Notes: generated by a model from the letters alone, not told the origin. A DNA stretch of 64,000 nucleotides from Tritrichomonas musculus (GCA_039105265.1 JAPFFF010000044.1:1217599-1281598), one strand, 5' to 3'; shown: positions 47,101 through 56,003, counted from the stretch's first letter. Translations and numbers: made by a program.

Positions 47101-47452
47101 CTTTTTTATCTTCAGCAGCTGTTACACATGGACATACGAAATTTTTATTCAAAACATAAATTGATAATTGATAAATATATTTTCCTTCACTATCTAAGAA
47201 TACATTCTTTCTCAAATTGATTTTAAATACTTCTGTCTTATCATCGATTTGTAATAGTTTTGTTATATCATCATCATTCATTTGTATATTTAATTTTTCA
47301 TCTTCAACCGTTAATGCATCTCTAGTAACATGATAATCAGAAAAACCTTCAACAGTTTCAAACTCATTCGATTTTGATGTTAACAATTGAGAACCTAAAT
47401 ATGTTTTACCATCTACTTTAAATTGAATATCGCCTTTAAATTTGGTTAGCAT
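44120..47452 (-). CDS. Large fibre-like protein, 1110 aa
   Basis: Beta-rich N-terminal half (about 1-480), a coiled-coil stretch (DNLDKSVENLKTRMTLTEKI, about 525-560), a Gly-rich hydrophobic turn, then C-terminal segments with the phage tail-fibre-type motif YTKEEADAKYRSK (about 880) and YYKKTDCDDKYALKSN (about 1058). Such Y-x-K-x-x-x-D-x-K-Y motifs are common in trimeric phage fibres. A virion attachment fibre is inferred. Known capsid neighbours on the same strand support this. Confidence 0.65.
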   Translation of the reverse strand: MLTKFKGDIQFKVDGKTYLGSQLLTSKSNEFETVEGFSDYHVTRDALTVEDEKLNIQMNDDDITKLLQIDDKTEVFKINLRKNVFLDSEGKYIYQLSIYVLNKNFVCPCVTAAEDKKVTITEETSTTPYIKVDKNLNLDLKSLYINGEISIIYQLPLTHLKSTLPSIKCDIIDSRNSLKLHESDNLYLYKPSVITEETLTDNIDVYTMKWTIPTDYSIPDGLKFEFKEHCFGNIWTYIYSNGRWTGNNIKGRINGKIINKRNEQESGKSQTKYQERDGALIMIKRTPINILVGTNQNEWETNIFEKLKRIWDIESKVLLKDGTIEKGDKYGLNFDVEVWLPKYLEGDVIYNCASVHAYINGYSTKKDSLNFSNWERVYLDFKIDSPKYNNRLSFIPENLYTGTADYDKNYMSLKGDLDTIEKLTYDYSSRHGIENQDLVLYLRKDLVDPIEEINWDKNTNPFEYIINQQYYEVSPNPNAATTLYTDYNITSSKIITADNITTMRSDLNLVSNTIDVVSVDVDNLDKSVENLKTRMTLTEKITEKLEADVDKIRLRQNIQMVAGLIGFSAKGISFGIKSISGVVSNMWKAWVESNAEMELADLSRSDGVSLSGVRNWCESGATTIPIFDEKEEEQILTVGGGKQLCYSFRDSMKKPLLKIVDKIEEMDNDYISRSELTRMDTIDIVIKVNEMDVPIILTAEEELKNGICVFKLFTSEGQKRVYIKIEQGTITDYKGVDTTTTIDNITIEGLPKSEEYRTKYLSWIDKSGKTITLTGENTDAKLIGCVIEKNTFIRLLVEKTPADIAYLSDIEALDEKINALAVNSHQNDVAMFSLEYPTTDEVNTALETIQQELAKKPNIEELYTKEEADAKYRSKNDLIYKDAVDVPFENVQDNSGSWEVKIKLTRGIRLVGTISNNDGFVKEFDYLFDYDGVITEDGVNVDVEIDGTTYNLTYYKNDSNGQCFYIDNGEDSFDTKLILAEKILKQDKIALKSEIPLVVQSDETECDATAAVPSLACVTNTYQTIFESNLIDKKVDLLSKLLDSTYYKKTDCDDKYALKSNVITEEQLIKKCAIDCGPFSEGADISIHLLKIINNTIQLEYVVGNNAEMK

Positions 47453-47478
47453 TTTTACTTTTGCAACAAAAATAATAT

Positions 47479-48684
47479 TTACTCAATTGTAGAACATTTT
47501 TCTTCTAATAATTGAATTCTACTATCATAAAATTTATCACATTCAATATTTTTAGTTTTATCTTCTAAGATCTTAATTCGATTCTCAGTTGTCAAATTTT
47601 CAAACGTTAGATCAGTTTCAATATTTTGACATTTACGTTCCAAAGCAGTTAATTTGTCATCTGATACTGTTCCACTACCTCCACATTGACATTGATTCTC
47701 TTCTAATCGAGATAAATCTTCTGAAATACCAGCACAAAATGACCAAATCTCTTTGATTCCTTGATTTAACCATTTTAATTGATCTAGTTCTTCGTCTTGC
47801 CATTTCTTTAATTTTTCTTCAAATGTTAATACAACTGGTTTTTCCTCATTTAATGCCAATGTTTGAGCTTTATTATTTATGACAAAACCTTCTTTATTTC
47901 GATATTCTTGACTCTCAGTAGTATCAGCAGAAAATACATTTCCAATTTGATCAACATTTGATTCTAAAGTTGATACCCTTTCTGTATAATTTTTCATTGT
48001 ATTTTCTAAATTTGTTATTCTAGTTAATGTATCAAAATCTACAGAACCTCCAAGAGTAGCCAAATAATTTTTGAAATTCTCATTCAAAGGAGCAAGGTAA
48101 TAACCAACAATTCGATTTTCTAAATTTCTTTCCTCTCCAGAATCTGTTTCATTTTGATGTTCTTCACAATATTTTTTATCGGCTTCAGTTTCTTCTAATT
48201 TTAATTCAAATTTACCATTTAAGGTTATTTTTAGGTTATGATTTTCAATTACAAATGATGAACTTTCTATATTATTTTGATTTGATTTAACAGTTAATTC
48301 ATTATTTGTTATTTTACATTCGATAACATAATCAATAAATTTAATTTGATAATTTATTTTTGAACGTTTTCGATCAAAGATATGGAAAATAAAATGTGAA
48401 CTCTCATAATCATAAATGGTAATTAATAATGATGCATTTTTGTATTCAGCTGATATAAAAGAAGTTAACATAACACCATCAGCAGCTTCAAGATTACTCA
48501 TATCAAAAGTTATAAATCCATACCCTGCTAATGTTTGAGGTCGTAATGGTTGTAATGGAATATTATTTAAATTATTTTCGACAAATATTGAATTTCTCCA
48601 AAATTTACCAAATTCTTTGTTATCAATTAAGTATTCAAGTTGATCTTCAAAACTTTGATTCAATTGAGAAAATATATAATCCAT
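47479..48684 (-). CDS. Fibre or spike-like protein with trimer-type coiled coils, 401 aa
   Basis: A beta-rich N-terminal domain (about 1-200) is followed by coiled-coil segments (TRITNLENTMKNYTERVSTL; DKLTALERKCQNIETDLTFE) and a CQCGGSG turn. Repeated heptads end in LLEEKCSTIE. Reads as a fibre shaft. Unknown receptor. Confidence 0.6.
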   Translation of the reverse strand: MDYIFSQLNQSFEDQLEYLIDNKEFGKFWRNSIFVENNLNNIPLQPLRPQTLAGYGFITFDMSNLEAADGVMLTSFISAEYKNASLLITIYDYESSHFIFHIFDRKRSKINYQIKFIDYVIECKITNNELTVKSNQNNIESSSFVIENHNLKITLNGKFELKLEETEADKKYCEEHQNETDSGEERNLENRIVGYYLAPLNENFKNYLATLGGSVDFDTLTRITNLENTMKNYTERVSTLESNVDQIGNVFSADTTESQEYRNKEGFVINNKAQTLALNEEKPVVLTFEEKLKKWQDEELDQLKWLNQGIKEIWSFCAGISEDLSRLEENQCQCGGSGTVSDDKLTALERKCQNIETDLTFENLTTENRIKILEDKTKNIECDKFYDSRIQLLEEKCSTIE

Positions 48685-49532
48685 ATACAATTTCCAATCA
48701 TCTTCATTTCTTGCAACATCTTCTCATAGGACTCAATTGTGATTGTTTTTGGATCTTCCTCATCTTTTGTTAATAATTGAGGTGCAGCTCGAAAAGTCTT
48801 TGGAGCTGCTATTTTTGCCATTACATATTGATTTTGATTAATTTCACTTTTCATATTCCAAAAGATTGCTTTTGCAAGAAATTGAAGATCCAATATATAT
48901 ATAATATTTTTTTCATCATCGATCGGTTTTTTTGGATTCGGCATTGTTACTGGAAATCGTAAAACTTCGGAAAGATATAGTGGTTCTGAAAAAGTTACAT
49001 GATTTCCTAAATCTTGGATATCATCTGGATCATCTTCTGATGAGTAAGATAAATTTATTTTTGACCAGAGATTGAAAAAATTCACAAGGGCATTTGTTGA
49101 TATTTGAATTTTATTGTCCGAAGAATTTAACATAAAATTTCCAGTTGCTCCTTTCAATGCTGTACTTAAATTTTCCGTTTTATTCACAACTGAAGTAAGA
49201 TCTCTCCCTAATTTATCAGAAGTGAGTTCACTATTATATCCAGTTAATCCCTCTGCTACATTAAATTTGATTTTTAAATTTTGAACTGTACCACCATCTT
49301 TCAAAACAAATTTGGTTTTTCTTGTATTCAGACTATCGAGGATATATTCAACAATTTCATCTGACTTGATTGTTGCTGTTCTATCTCCTTTCCTTTTCTC
49401 TTCCTCATCTTTTGGGTATTTTATTGTTAAATTTGACGCCTCACCATTTTCTTTCAACACAAATAAACTCGCATCAGTCCCACCACTTGCAGTCATTAAT
49501 TTGAAATCTGTATCGGTCCAAACACCTGTCAT
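48660..49532 (-). CDS. Structural-type protein, 290 aa
   Basis: From the first ATG: MTGVWTDTDFKLMTASGG, beta-rich repeats with LKENGEASNLTIKYP and LKDGGTVQNLKIKF (internal duplication of about 65 aa), then a mixed C-terminus. It lies between the minor capsid candidate and the fibre genes. Probably a virion component; no family. Confidence 0.55.
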   Translation of the reverse strand: MTGVWTDTDFKLMTASGGTDASLFVLKENGEASNLTIKYPKDEEEKRKGDRTATIKSDEIVEYILDSLNTRKTKFVLKDGGTVQNLKIKFNVAEGLTGYNSELTSDKLGRDLTSVVNKTENLSTALKGATGNFMLNSSDNKIQISTNALVNFFNLWSKINLSYSSEDDPDDIQDLGNHVTFSEPLYLSEVLRFPVTMPNPKKPIDDEKNIIYILDLQFLAKAIFWNMKSEINQNQYVMAKIAAPKTFRAAPQLLTKDEEDPKTITIESYEKMLQEMKMIGNCIWIIYFLN

Positions 49533-49567
49533 TAAATTTTTATTTTCGCACCAAAAATAAAATTGAT

Positions 49568-50053
49568 TCAATATTCTATTTTCAAGAACAAAATGAAATA
49601 ATCAGGAACTATTATTTTTCTTGTTTCTGTATCTTTAAACCAAACCATAAAACCTTGTTTGACATTCGAATCAATTAAATATTTTCTATTATCATCAGGA
49701 ACTTGTAAATTTGCAACATAAACTAAACTATCACAATAATTATTTCTAGGAACAAAACTTGCATGAACAGTATAATTTGATGCAGTATGCTTATTAACAA
49801 CACAATAACAATATTGAAAGATTATATATCGATCTTGACCTTGAGTTGGAGTATGAAACTCTGATGGATATTTAAAAGCAAATCTATCATTTTCCAAATA
49901 AAAGTGGTCAACCGTTAAACATTCTGATAAATTTTGTTCTTGCTGTTCCTTTGTTGATAGTTTCCAACCTTGAACAGGGTAATAAGTTTTATGAATTTTT
50001 AATGGTTGAATATTTAAATTTGGATCGATGTTATACGAAATTAATGTCGACAT
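49568..50053 (-). CDS. Minor capsid (penton-type) candidate, 161 aa
   Basis: Almost entirely predicted beta strands (DRYIIFQYCYCVVNKHTASN; GFMVWFKDTETRKIIVPDYF). The size and position directly downstream of the major capsid genes match the single-jelly-roll minor capsid protein of Polintons. The assignment rests on size, composition and synteny, not on a recognised motif. Confidence 0.55.
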   Translation of the reverse strand: MSTLISYNIDPNLNIQPLKIHKTYYPVQGWKLSTKEQQEQNLSECLTVDHFYLENDRFAFKYPSEFHTPTQGQDRYIIFQYCYCVVNKHTASNYTVHASFVPRNNYCDSLVYVANLQVPDDNRKYLIDSNVKQGFMVWFKDTETRKIIVPDYFILFLKIEY

Positions 50054-50077
50054 ATTTTTCTATTCAAATAAAAATCT

Positions 50078-51895
50078 TTATTTATAGCCACTTGGTACTC
50101 CTTCATCATGATATTGAACACCATCTTGAATTGACCAAGTCCAATAAGTATCAGAACAAATCCACATTTCTGGTTTACATAAATTTCGATAAGTATTGTC
50201 AACAATTCCTTGAGATGTTGTTTTTGGATAAAGAAATGTGTTTGCGTCACTCGAACTTGAATCAAATATTGTATCTGCATGAAATCGAATTAAAACTTCA
50301 TGATTATCAGTATCTACACCATCAAATACATAACCAGAATTTCCACGTTCTAATTGAAAATTGATTCCAAAATTTGTATCATCATAAAATGTACTTCGAT
50401 AACGCAATTTGAGATTATCTGAGAAATCATTCAGAGGTTGACAAATAGATTCTAAATATTCTGGAGTTGCCTCAATTCCATCTAATTCATTTGCCATTAG
50501 TTGATATTGAACAAATCTTCCATTCCAAGTATTAGCAAATTCAACTTGAGGATACAATTTCTTATCTATTATTAATCGAACATTTGCATACATTATATTT
50601 CTATATACTGTAATATCATTTGCATATCTTGGAAACATAAATGTTAAATTTGTTGCATTTTTCAAAGGCATAGATTTAATTAAATTTATTTCATCATCTC
50701 CGACAGTTGTATCAAAAATTACTCTTGTTAATTCTTGCGAAGGAATTATTAATGGTTCTTGTAAAGTTGACATCAATCCTTCAACAACAGATGGTTTTAT
50801 TCCAAATCCAAACAAATTTGATCGTCCAACTGTGATTTTTATTGATTTTGGATTATATTTGAGTGTATTCAATCCGACATTCATACAAACATAATTGAGA
50901 TCTTCAGTTGCATTATTTGGTTGACTCTTTAAATGATCTAGCGTCCATTTTATTGATGATAATTCAATGAAATCAGAGTTTATATTTTTGAAGTTAGAAC
51001 TTATTGGTGACTTTGTTGTTAGCATTTTGTTGACGATTCGTCCTTCTTGTCCAATTTGATAAAATCGATTATCCAGTGGAAGCATCGGACAATTCAATTC
51101 CCAAGTTGCATAATTCGGACGAAGGGATAGTTTTTTACAAACTTGAGAGAGAGGAACTTGACACCAAACCAATGAATCCAAAGAAAATCGAACTTCTTCT
51201 TCTATTTCACCTAATATTTGATTTGGATATAATCTCCAAGCTTGTAAAGCTAATTGATCTGTGATTGGAATAATTAGGTCTAATACAACATGAAAGTTAT
51301 TTATTGAAGCCAAACTTGATAATGGAATATAAACACCACAAACATTAGGAGATAAATTACAAACATTTTCCCATAATGAATGAGAATGAGGTGAATTTTG
51401 TTTTGATTCCTTTGACCGAATTGAATTATATGCATAAGATTCACGAATCATTTCTGTTTGATGATAATTTTGAACCAATTTCCCATCAACATAAAATCTA
51501 GCTTCATCAATAATTTCAACAGCATCTTTAAAACCAACAAATATTTGATTTATATGTGCTTGATCATGATTTGTCCAAGTTCCTGGAGACGATTGTGTCC
51601 AAAAATTAGTTTTTGTCAAAGGTGTTTGAAAGAAAACATCAAATTCAACTGTCATTTCAATAAAACTTTTTTCTATTTGAGATATTGTATGATTTGAGTG
51701 AGTTAGTTTTATTCGAGTTCTTTCGGAAAATTTTTCAATTGGAATATCATGATCATGGAAATCTTCACAATACATAGCAAAAGTATTATCACCTCCATTT
51801 TTTGCTACCAAATTTCTTAAATGATCATTGAAAAAGTTTAATATGTCACCTTCATCATTTCCAAAGTTTCTAAATTGAGCGTTTTGATAAGTCAT
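50078..51895 (-). CDS. Major capsid protein candidate, copy A, 605 aa
   Basis: The start is set at the ATG giving MTYQNAQFRNFGNDEGDILN, which matches the start of copy B 31 bp upstream. The blocks shared with B include NGGDNTF, LTHS-HTISQIEK, LQAWRLYPN-ILGE-E, LQEPLIIPSQELT, YQLMANELDG, QLERGNSGYVFDGVD and PEMWICSDTYWTWSIQDGVQ. The size, Trp/aromatic content and beta-rich pattern fit the double-jelly-roll capsid protein of Polintons. Synteny with the ATPase and minor capsid supports this. Confidence 0.75.
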   Translation of the reverse strand: MTYQNAQFRNFGNDEGDILNFFNDHLRNLVAKNGGDNTFAMYCEDFHDHDIPIEKFSERTRIKLTHSNHTISQIEKSFIEMTVEFDVFFQTPLTKTNFWTQSSPGTWTNHDQAHINQIFVGFKDAVEIIDEARFYVDGKLVQNYHQTEMIRESYAYNSIRSKESKQNSPHSHSLWENVCNLSPNVCGVYIPLSSLASINNFHVVLDLIIPITDQLALQAWRLYPNQILGEIEEEVRFSLDSLVWCQVPLSQVCKKLSLRPNYATWELNCPMLPLDNRFYQIGQEGRIVNKMLTTKSPISSNFKNINSDFIELSSIKWTLDHLKSQPNNATEDLNYVCMNVGLNTLKYNPKSIKITVGRSNLFGFGIKPSVVEGLMSTLQEPLIIPSQELTRVIFDTTVGDDEINLIKSMPLKNATNLTFMFPRYANDITVYRNIMYANVRLIIDKKLYPQVEFANTWNGRFVQYQLMANELDGIEATPEYLESICQPLNDFSDNLKLRYRSTFYDDTNFGINFQLERGNSGYVFDGVDTDNHEVLIRFHADTIFDSSSSDANTFLYPKTTSQGIVDNTYRNLCKPEMWICSDTYWTWSIQDGVQYHDEGVPSGYK

Positions 51896-51926
51896 TTGTT
51901 CTTGCAAAAAAAATTTAGATCTTATC

Positions 51927-53726
51927 TTAGTCATAACCAGTTGGCCTTCCACGTGGGTAATATTGAACACCATCTTGAATTGACCAAGTCCAATAAGTAT
52001 CAGAACAAATCCACATTTCTGGAATTGGGGTTTGTTTTTGATTTTTTATTGATACCACATTTTTCGCCGAGACATCAAAATCTGGATACAGATATGCGTT
52101 ATTAATATCATCATTAATCAAATTTCCTTTGAATTCAATTGACACTGCTTGATTTCCAGAATCAACGCCATCGAAAACATAACCAGAATTTCCTCTTTCT
52201 AATTGGAAATTGATTCCGAAACTTGTGTTATCAAATGGGGAAATAAAGAATCTCACATTCTCAGCTGGATCACTATCCAGACGCATATGTTTTGGATAAA
52301 CATTATTGATTGGTTTTGAGATTGATTCAACAAATTCATCTGTTGGTTCAATATTTCCATCTAATTCATTTGCCATTAGTTGATAATTAACAAATCTTCC
52401 ATCCCAAGTATTATCAAAATAAGTTTCTGGATATTTCTTTTTATTGACTGATAACCAACACTGCTCTAACATAACATTTTGATAGACTGTGCAATGAGTA
52501 GTTTTTGCTGGAAACATCATTGTAATATTTGTAGCATTCTTTAATGGAACAGATTTTGAAATATCGATCCGTCCTCCCGTTACCCTCATATCAAATTGAT
52601 ATTTGGTTAATTCTTGCGAAGGAATAATTATTGGTTCTTGTAATGTTGTCATTAATGATTCAATTACATCAGGTTTGACTCCAAATCCACTACAATTTGA
52701 TCGACATTTCACTATTCTCACATCATCGTTTGAGAGTTTGAGACCATTCATTTGTACGTGCCAGTAATTTATGTCTTGTGCATTTTTCGTAGCTAAGACC
52801 GTTGATATGCATGGATAAGACCCTTCATTATCACCACCTGTAATATCCTCGGTTTTAATATTGGCGTTTGCAACAGTTGTCACGGATTTGACAGTTATGA
52901 TTTCATCTCGGTATTGAGAAAAGTGATTGAAAATAGGCAATATTGGTGCATCATATTCTAATTGCCCAGAGTCGACCCATTTCCAAAATCTTTTGATTTC
53001 ACCAACATTTTTAGGTTGAAGTTGACACCAAACAAGAGCATCAAGAGAAAATTTGACTTCTATTTCAACTTCACCTAAAATTCTATTTGGATACAATCTC
53101 CAAGCTTGTAAAGCTAACAAATCGGTGAATGGTATATTCAATTCCATACGAACAGGAACTTTCGTATTATTTAGAAAAGCAATGAGAGGAACATAAACAC
53201 CTGCAACATTTGGACTCATGCAGCATACGCTTTCCCATAATGAATGAGCATGAGCTGCATTATTTTTGGAATCTTTTGGTCGAATTGAATTATATGCAAA
53301 AGTTTCTTTAATCATTTCACTTTGATGATAACCACTAATTAATTTTCCGTCAACCCAAAATTGTAATTCAGATATGATTTCTGCAGCATTTTTAAAACCA
53401 ATAAAGATATAATTTAAATGCTTACAAGGATTTAATGCCGAATCATTTGCGAAAGTTTTATTTAATTCGAGATTCAGTTCTAAATCTAATTTTATGAAAC
53501 CTTTTTCTATTTGGGAGATTGTATGACCTGAATGAGTTAATCTTATTTTTGTTTTTGTACCAATTGGAATAGGTTCATCTTTGTCATGACAGAGTTCCTC
53601 AACAATTGAAAAAGTATTATCACCTCCATTTTTTTGTACTAATGTCCTCAAATGATTATTGAAAAAGTTTAATATGTCACCTTCATCATTTCCTGAATTC
53701 TTAAATTGTGCGTTTTGATAAGTCAT
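51927..53726 (-). CDS. Major capsid protein candidate, copy B, 599 aa
   Basis: A paralogue of the downstream gene along its full length, with the same start (MTYQNAQFKNSGNDEGDIL) and end (SIQDGVQYYPRGRPTGYD) but a diverged middle. A 64-bp stretch near the 3' ends of the two genes is identical at DNA level. Either both are used in the shell or one is a variant. Confidence 0.75.
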   Translation of the reverse strand: MTYQNAQFKNSGNDEGDILNFFNNHLRTLVQKNGGDNTFSIVEELCHDKDEPIPIGTKTKIRLTHSGHTISQIEKGFIKLDLELNLELNKTFANDSALNPCKHLNYIFIGFKNAAEIISELQFWVDGKLISGYHQSEMIKETFAYNSIRPKDSKNNAAHAHSLWESVCCMSPNVAGVYVPLIAFLNNTKVPVRMELNIPFTDLLALQAWRLYPNRILGEVEIEVKFSLDALVWCQLQPKNVGEIKRFWKWVDSGQLEYDAPILPIFNHFSQYRDEIITVKSVTTVANANIKTEDITGGDNEGSYPCISTVLATKNAQDINYWHVQMNGLKLSNDDVRIVKCRSNCSGFGVKPDVIESLMTTLQEPIIIPSQELTKYQFDMRVTGGRIDISKSVPLKNATNITMMFPAKTTHCTVYQNVMLEQCWLSVNKKKYPETYFDNTWDGRFVNYQLMANELDGNIEPTDEFVESISKPINNVYPKHMRLDSDPAENVRFFISPFDNTSFGINFQLERGNSGYVFDGVDSGNQAVSIEFKGNLINDDINNAYLYPDFDVSAKNVVSIKNQKQTPIPEMWICSDTYWTWSIQDGVQYYPRGRPTGYD

Positions 53727-53795
53727 CTGTTTTTATGAAGAATTTAAAAAATTCGAAAAGCCAATTTTTTTTAAAATGAAAAACAATTCTATACA

Positions 53796-54077
53796 ATGGC
53801 TTTTGGTTCTTGGATTAAAAAAATAGGAGAGAAAGTTAAAAATTTTGCACAAAAAGCAGTTCCGATAGTTCAAAAAGGTTTGCAATTTGCTGCAGATAAA
53901 GTTGCGCCAGTCTTAGAAAAAGTTGGAGAAACAGTAGGTGGAACAATTGGTAATATTGCAAGTGGTATTGGAAGAGGTATTCGAACAGTTAATGATAAAG
54001 TTCAACCTTGGTTAGAAACTGGGAAAGAAAAATTCTTACAACCTGCTTATGATAATAATAATTATGGACCTAGTTAA
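53796..54077 (+). CDS. Small amphipathic, Gly-rich protein, 93 aa
   Basis: MAFGSWIKKIGEKVKNFAQK start, an amphipathic basic helix, then a Gly/Ile turn-rich segment (GGTIGNIASGIGRGIRTV) and a polar tail NNNYGPS. The layout resembles membrane-active capsid proteins such as adenovirus protein VI in character only. It diverges from the capsid genes. Confidence 0.65.
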   Translation: MAFGSWIKKIGEKVKNFAQKAVPIVQKGLQFAADKVAPVLEKVGETVGGTIGNIASGIGRGIRTVNDKVQPWLETGKEKFLQPAYDNNNYGPS

Positions 54078-54080
54078 ATT

Positions 54081-54212
54081 TTATGAGTACATTCTTCGTC
54101 TAATTTCATCATCTAATGGTGGCTCATTTGGAGGGAAAAGCTTTATAACTCTTAATAATGTGTTCATTAACTCAATCAAAACAAGTGTTCCTAAGAGAAT
54201 TTCAATCAGCAT
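54081..54212 (-). CDS. Tiny single-pass membrane protein, 43 aa
   Basis: MLIEILLGTLVLIELMNTLL forms a hydrophobic helix, followed by a polar tail ending RRRMYS. It fits exactly between two plus-strand genes. Its size makes it tentative. Confidence 0.5.
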   Translation of the reverse strand: MLIEILLGTLVLIELMNTLLRVIKLFPPNEPPLDDEIRRRMYS

Positions 54213-54263
54213 ATTGTTTTAAATATTTTCAAAAATGTTTAAACAAATTTTATTTTTTTTAAA

Positions 54264-54566
54264 ATGGAATTGAAAATTATTGAACCTATTCAAAATTATT
54301 TAAAAGAGTTTAAAACAATTGATGAATTTAATTTATTCTATTCTAAGAACAAAGAACAACTAGATTCAGAAACAACACATAAACTAAACAAAAAGTATCA
54401 TATTCAAGGTTATCGTATAACCAAAATCAAAGGTGAATTAATGATAAAGAAGGTTAATGAAGAAGAAGAAAAAGACGATTCAGAAATTTTGAAGATAAAA
54501 GATGATATTGCAAAAATTAAAATTACTTTGAATGATGTTATAAATTTTATTAACTCTAAGACCTAA
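54264..54566 (+). CDS. Polinton protein, 100 aa
   Basis: MELKIIEPIQNYLKEFKTID start, core THKLNKKYHIQGYRITKIKG, then an acidic linker and a C-terminal coiled coil. It overlaps the 3' end of the ATPase tail to tail by 11 bp. Unknown function. Confidence 0.65.
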   Translation: MELKIIEPIQNYLKEFKTIDEFNLFYSKNKEQLDSETTHKLNKKYHIQGYRITKIKGELMIKKVNEEEEKDDSEILKIKDDIAKIKITLNDVINFINSKT

Positions 54567-55419
54567 TATATGTATCACCACCTGAAGAACATTGAATAAC
54601 AATCATTGGATGTTCATCTGGATGTTCATGTTTCATTTCATTTAATTGTTGAAATGCATCAAAAAAGTCTTCAAAATCTAAATTACTTGCTGCTTGAGAA
54701 TAAATGTAACGTAATTGTTGTTTATTAAAACCAGGCAATAAATATAAAGTACTTATTTCATTTTTAATATGTGGTTTTAACCCTTTCCAACCTTGAACTA
54801 ATAAGAAATAAGACATATTTGTATGACGACATCTACGTAATAATTGACTAAAAAATGATTCTTCTGACGAGAATAATTTTGAATTTGAAATATCATCAAA
54901 TAATACAATTGAATGTAAATATTCTCGATCAAAATCTTCAACAAACAAAACATTAAATAAGTCATCTAATTGATCTTGTGCAATTTTATTTTTGGTTCTT
55001 TCTCTTCGAATTTTGTAATATAAACTTTTTGCTGCTAATAATTCATCAATACATTTTTCAGCATCTTTTTCACTAACTACAACTGTTGGCATTTGTAATA
55101 ATGGTTTCAATGATAACCAACTTTTATCATTCTCTTCACCATCTTTTGTAACATAAACTAATAAATGATGAGTATTAAGTATTGAAATTTTGATTATTTC
55201 TTCTAATGCTGTAACTGTTTTTCCCATACTTTGTTTACCTACAATAACATTAACAGAATTATATTTAGCAACGATATCTTCATGAATTGGAGCAATTAAA
55301 GAATCATTTTTTGGACTCAAATTTGATTTTAATCTTGCTTTTATTTTTGATCGAATGTTTTCTTTCTCAAAGTTAACTTCTTCTTCTTCACTATCACTAA
55401 AATAATCACTGTCACTCAT
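54556..55419 (-). CDS. ATP: Genome-packaging ATPase (FtsK/HerA type)
   Basis: 287 aa. Walker A VIVGKQSMGKTVT (about 58-70), Walker B HSIVLFDDIS (about 170-180) and the following RRCRHTNMSYFLLVQ strand-helix fit the A32/HerA packaging ATPases of Polintons and NCLDVs. An acidic N-terminal arm (about 1-25) precedes the core. It pumps element DNA into capsids at the expense of ATP. Confidence 0.88.
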   Translation of the reverse strand: MSDSDYFSDSEEEEVNFEKENIRSKIKARLKSNLSPKNDSLIAPIHEDIVAKYNSVNVIVGKQSMGKTVTALEEIIKISILNTHHLLVYVTKDGEENDKSWLSLKPLLQMPTVVVSEKDAEKCIDELLAAKSLYYKIRRERTKNKIAQDQLDDLFNVLFVEDFDREYLHSIVLFDDISNSKLFSSEESFFSQLLRRCRHTNMSYFLLVQGWKGLKPHIKNEISTLYLLPGFNKQQLRYIYSQAASNLDFEDFFDAFQQLNEMKHEHPDEHPMIVIQCSSGGDTYIRS

Positions 55420-55466
55420 ATTTTTTAAATTCCGACTAAATTATGTAAAAAAAAGTAATAAAATTT

Positions 55467-55940
55467 TTACTCTTCAGTAATTTCTTCTTCTCCATCATCG
55501 TCATCATCAAATTCACTTGATGCTTGTTGAATTGCAGCTACTAATAATTGTTCAATATCTTCTTCAAAATGTTGTCTATCGTCTTTTGGTCCAGTTTTCA
55601 ATTTTTCAATTAAACCGTCAACAATTTTATGATAATCTTCTTGAGTTGTTTTATTTCCACGATATCTTCTTTGTTCTTCTTCTGTTGTCAAACCATATTC
55701 TTGATAAAGTGGTTGTAAAACTAATTGATCCCATACAATTGGATAAGCTTTACATAATAATCTCATTTTGTCAACTGGAATTAAATCAACATAATTTGTT
55801 TCAGCCATTGCTTTTTCAGTAACTCTTCCCATAACATATTTCTTAAATTTATTTAATGCTGATAATTTTCTTGGTTTCTTTTCTGGTTTCTTGAATTCCT
55901 GTAACAACTTTCTTAATTCTGTTATCTCTGCGTTACTCAT
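55467..55940 (-). CDS. Polinton protein, 157 aa
   Basis: TTCAAAAATC precedes the ATG. Basic first half (KKPEKKPRKLSALNKFKKYV), a hydrophobic middle (VDLIPVDKMRLLCKAYPIVW) and a very acidic end (DDDDDGEEEITEE). It lies between the ATPase and the giant gene on the same strand. Unknown function. Confidence 0.65.
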   Translation of the reverse strand: MSNAEITELRKLLQEFKKPEKKPRKLSALNKFKKYVMGRVTEKAMAETNYVDLIPVDKMRLLCKAYPIVWDQLVLQPLYQEYGLTTEEEQRRYRGNKTTQEDYHKIVDGLIEKLKTGPKDDRQHFEEDIEQLLVAAIQQASSEFDDDDDGEEEITEE

Positions 55941-56003
55941 GATTTTTGAATAAAAATAAAAATCAAAGAAGATAAATTTAAAGCTTTGAATTCATGAACT
56001 TCA

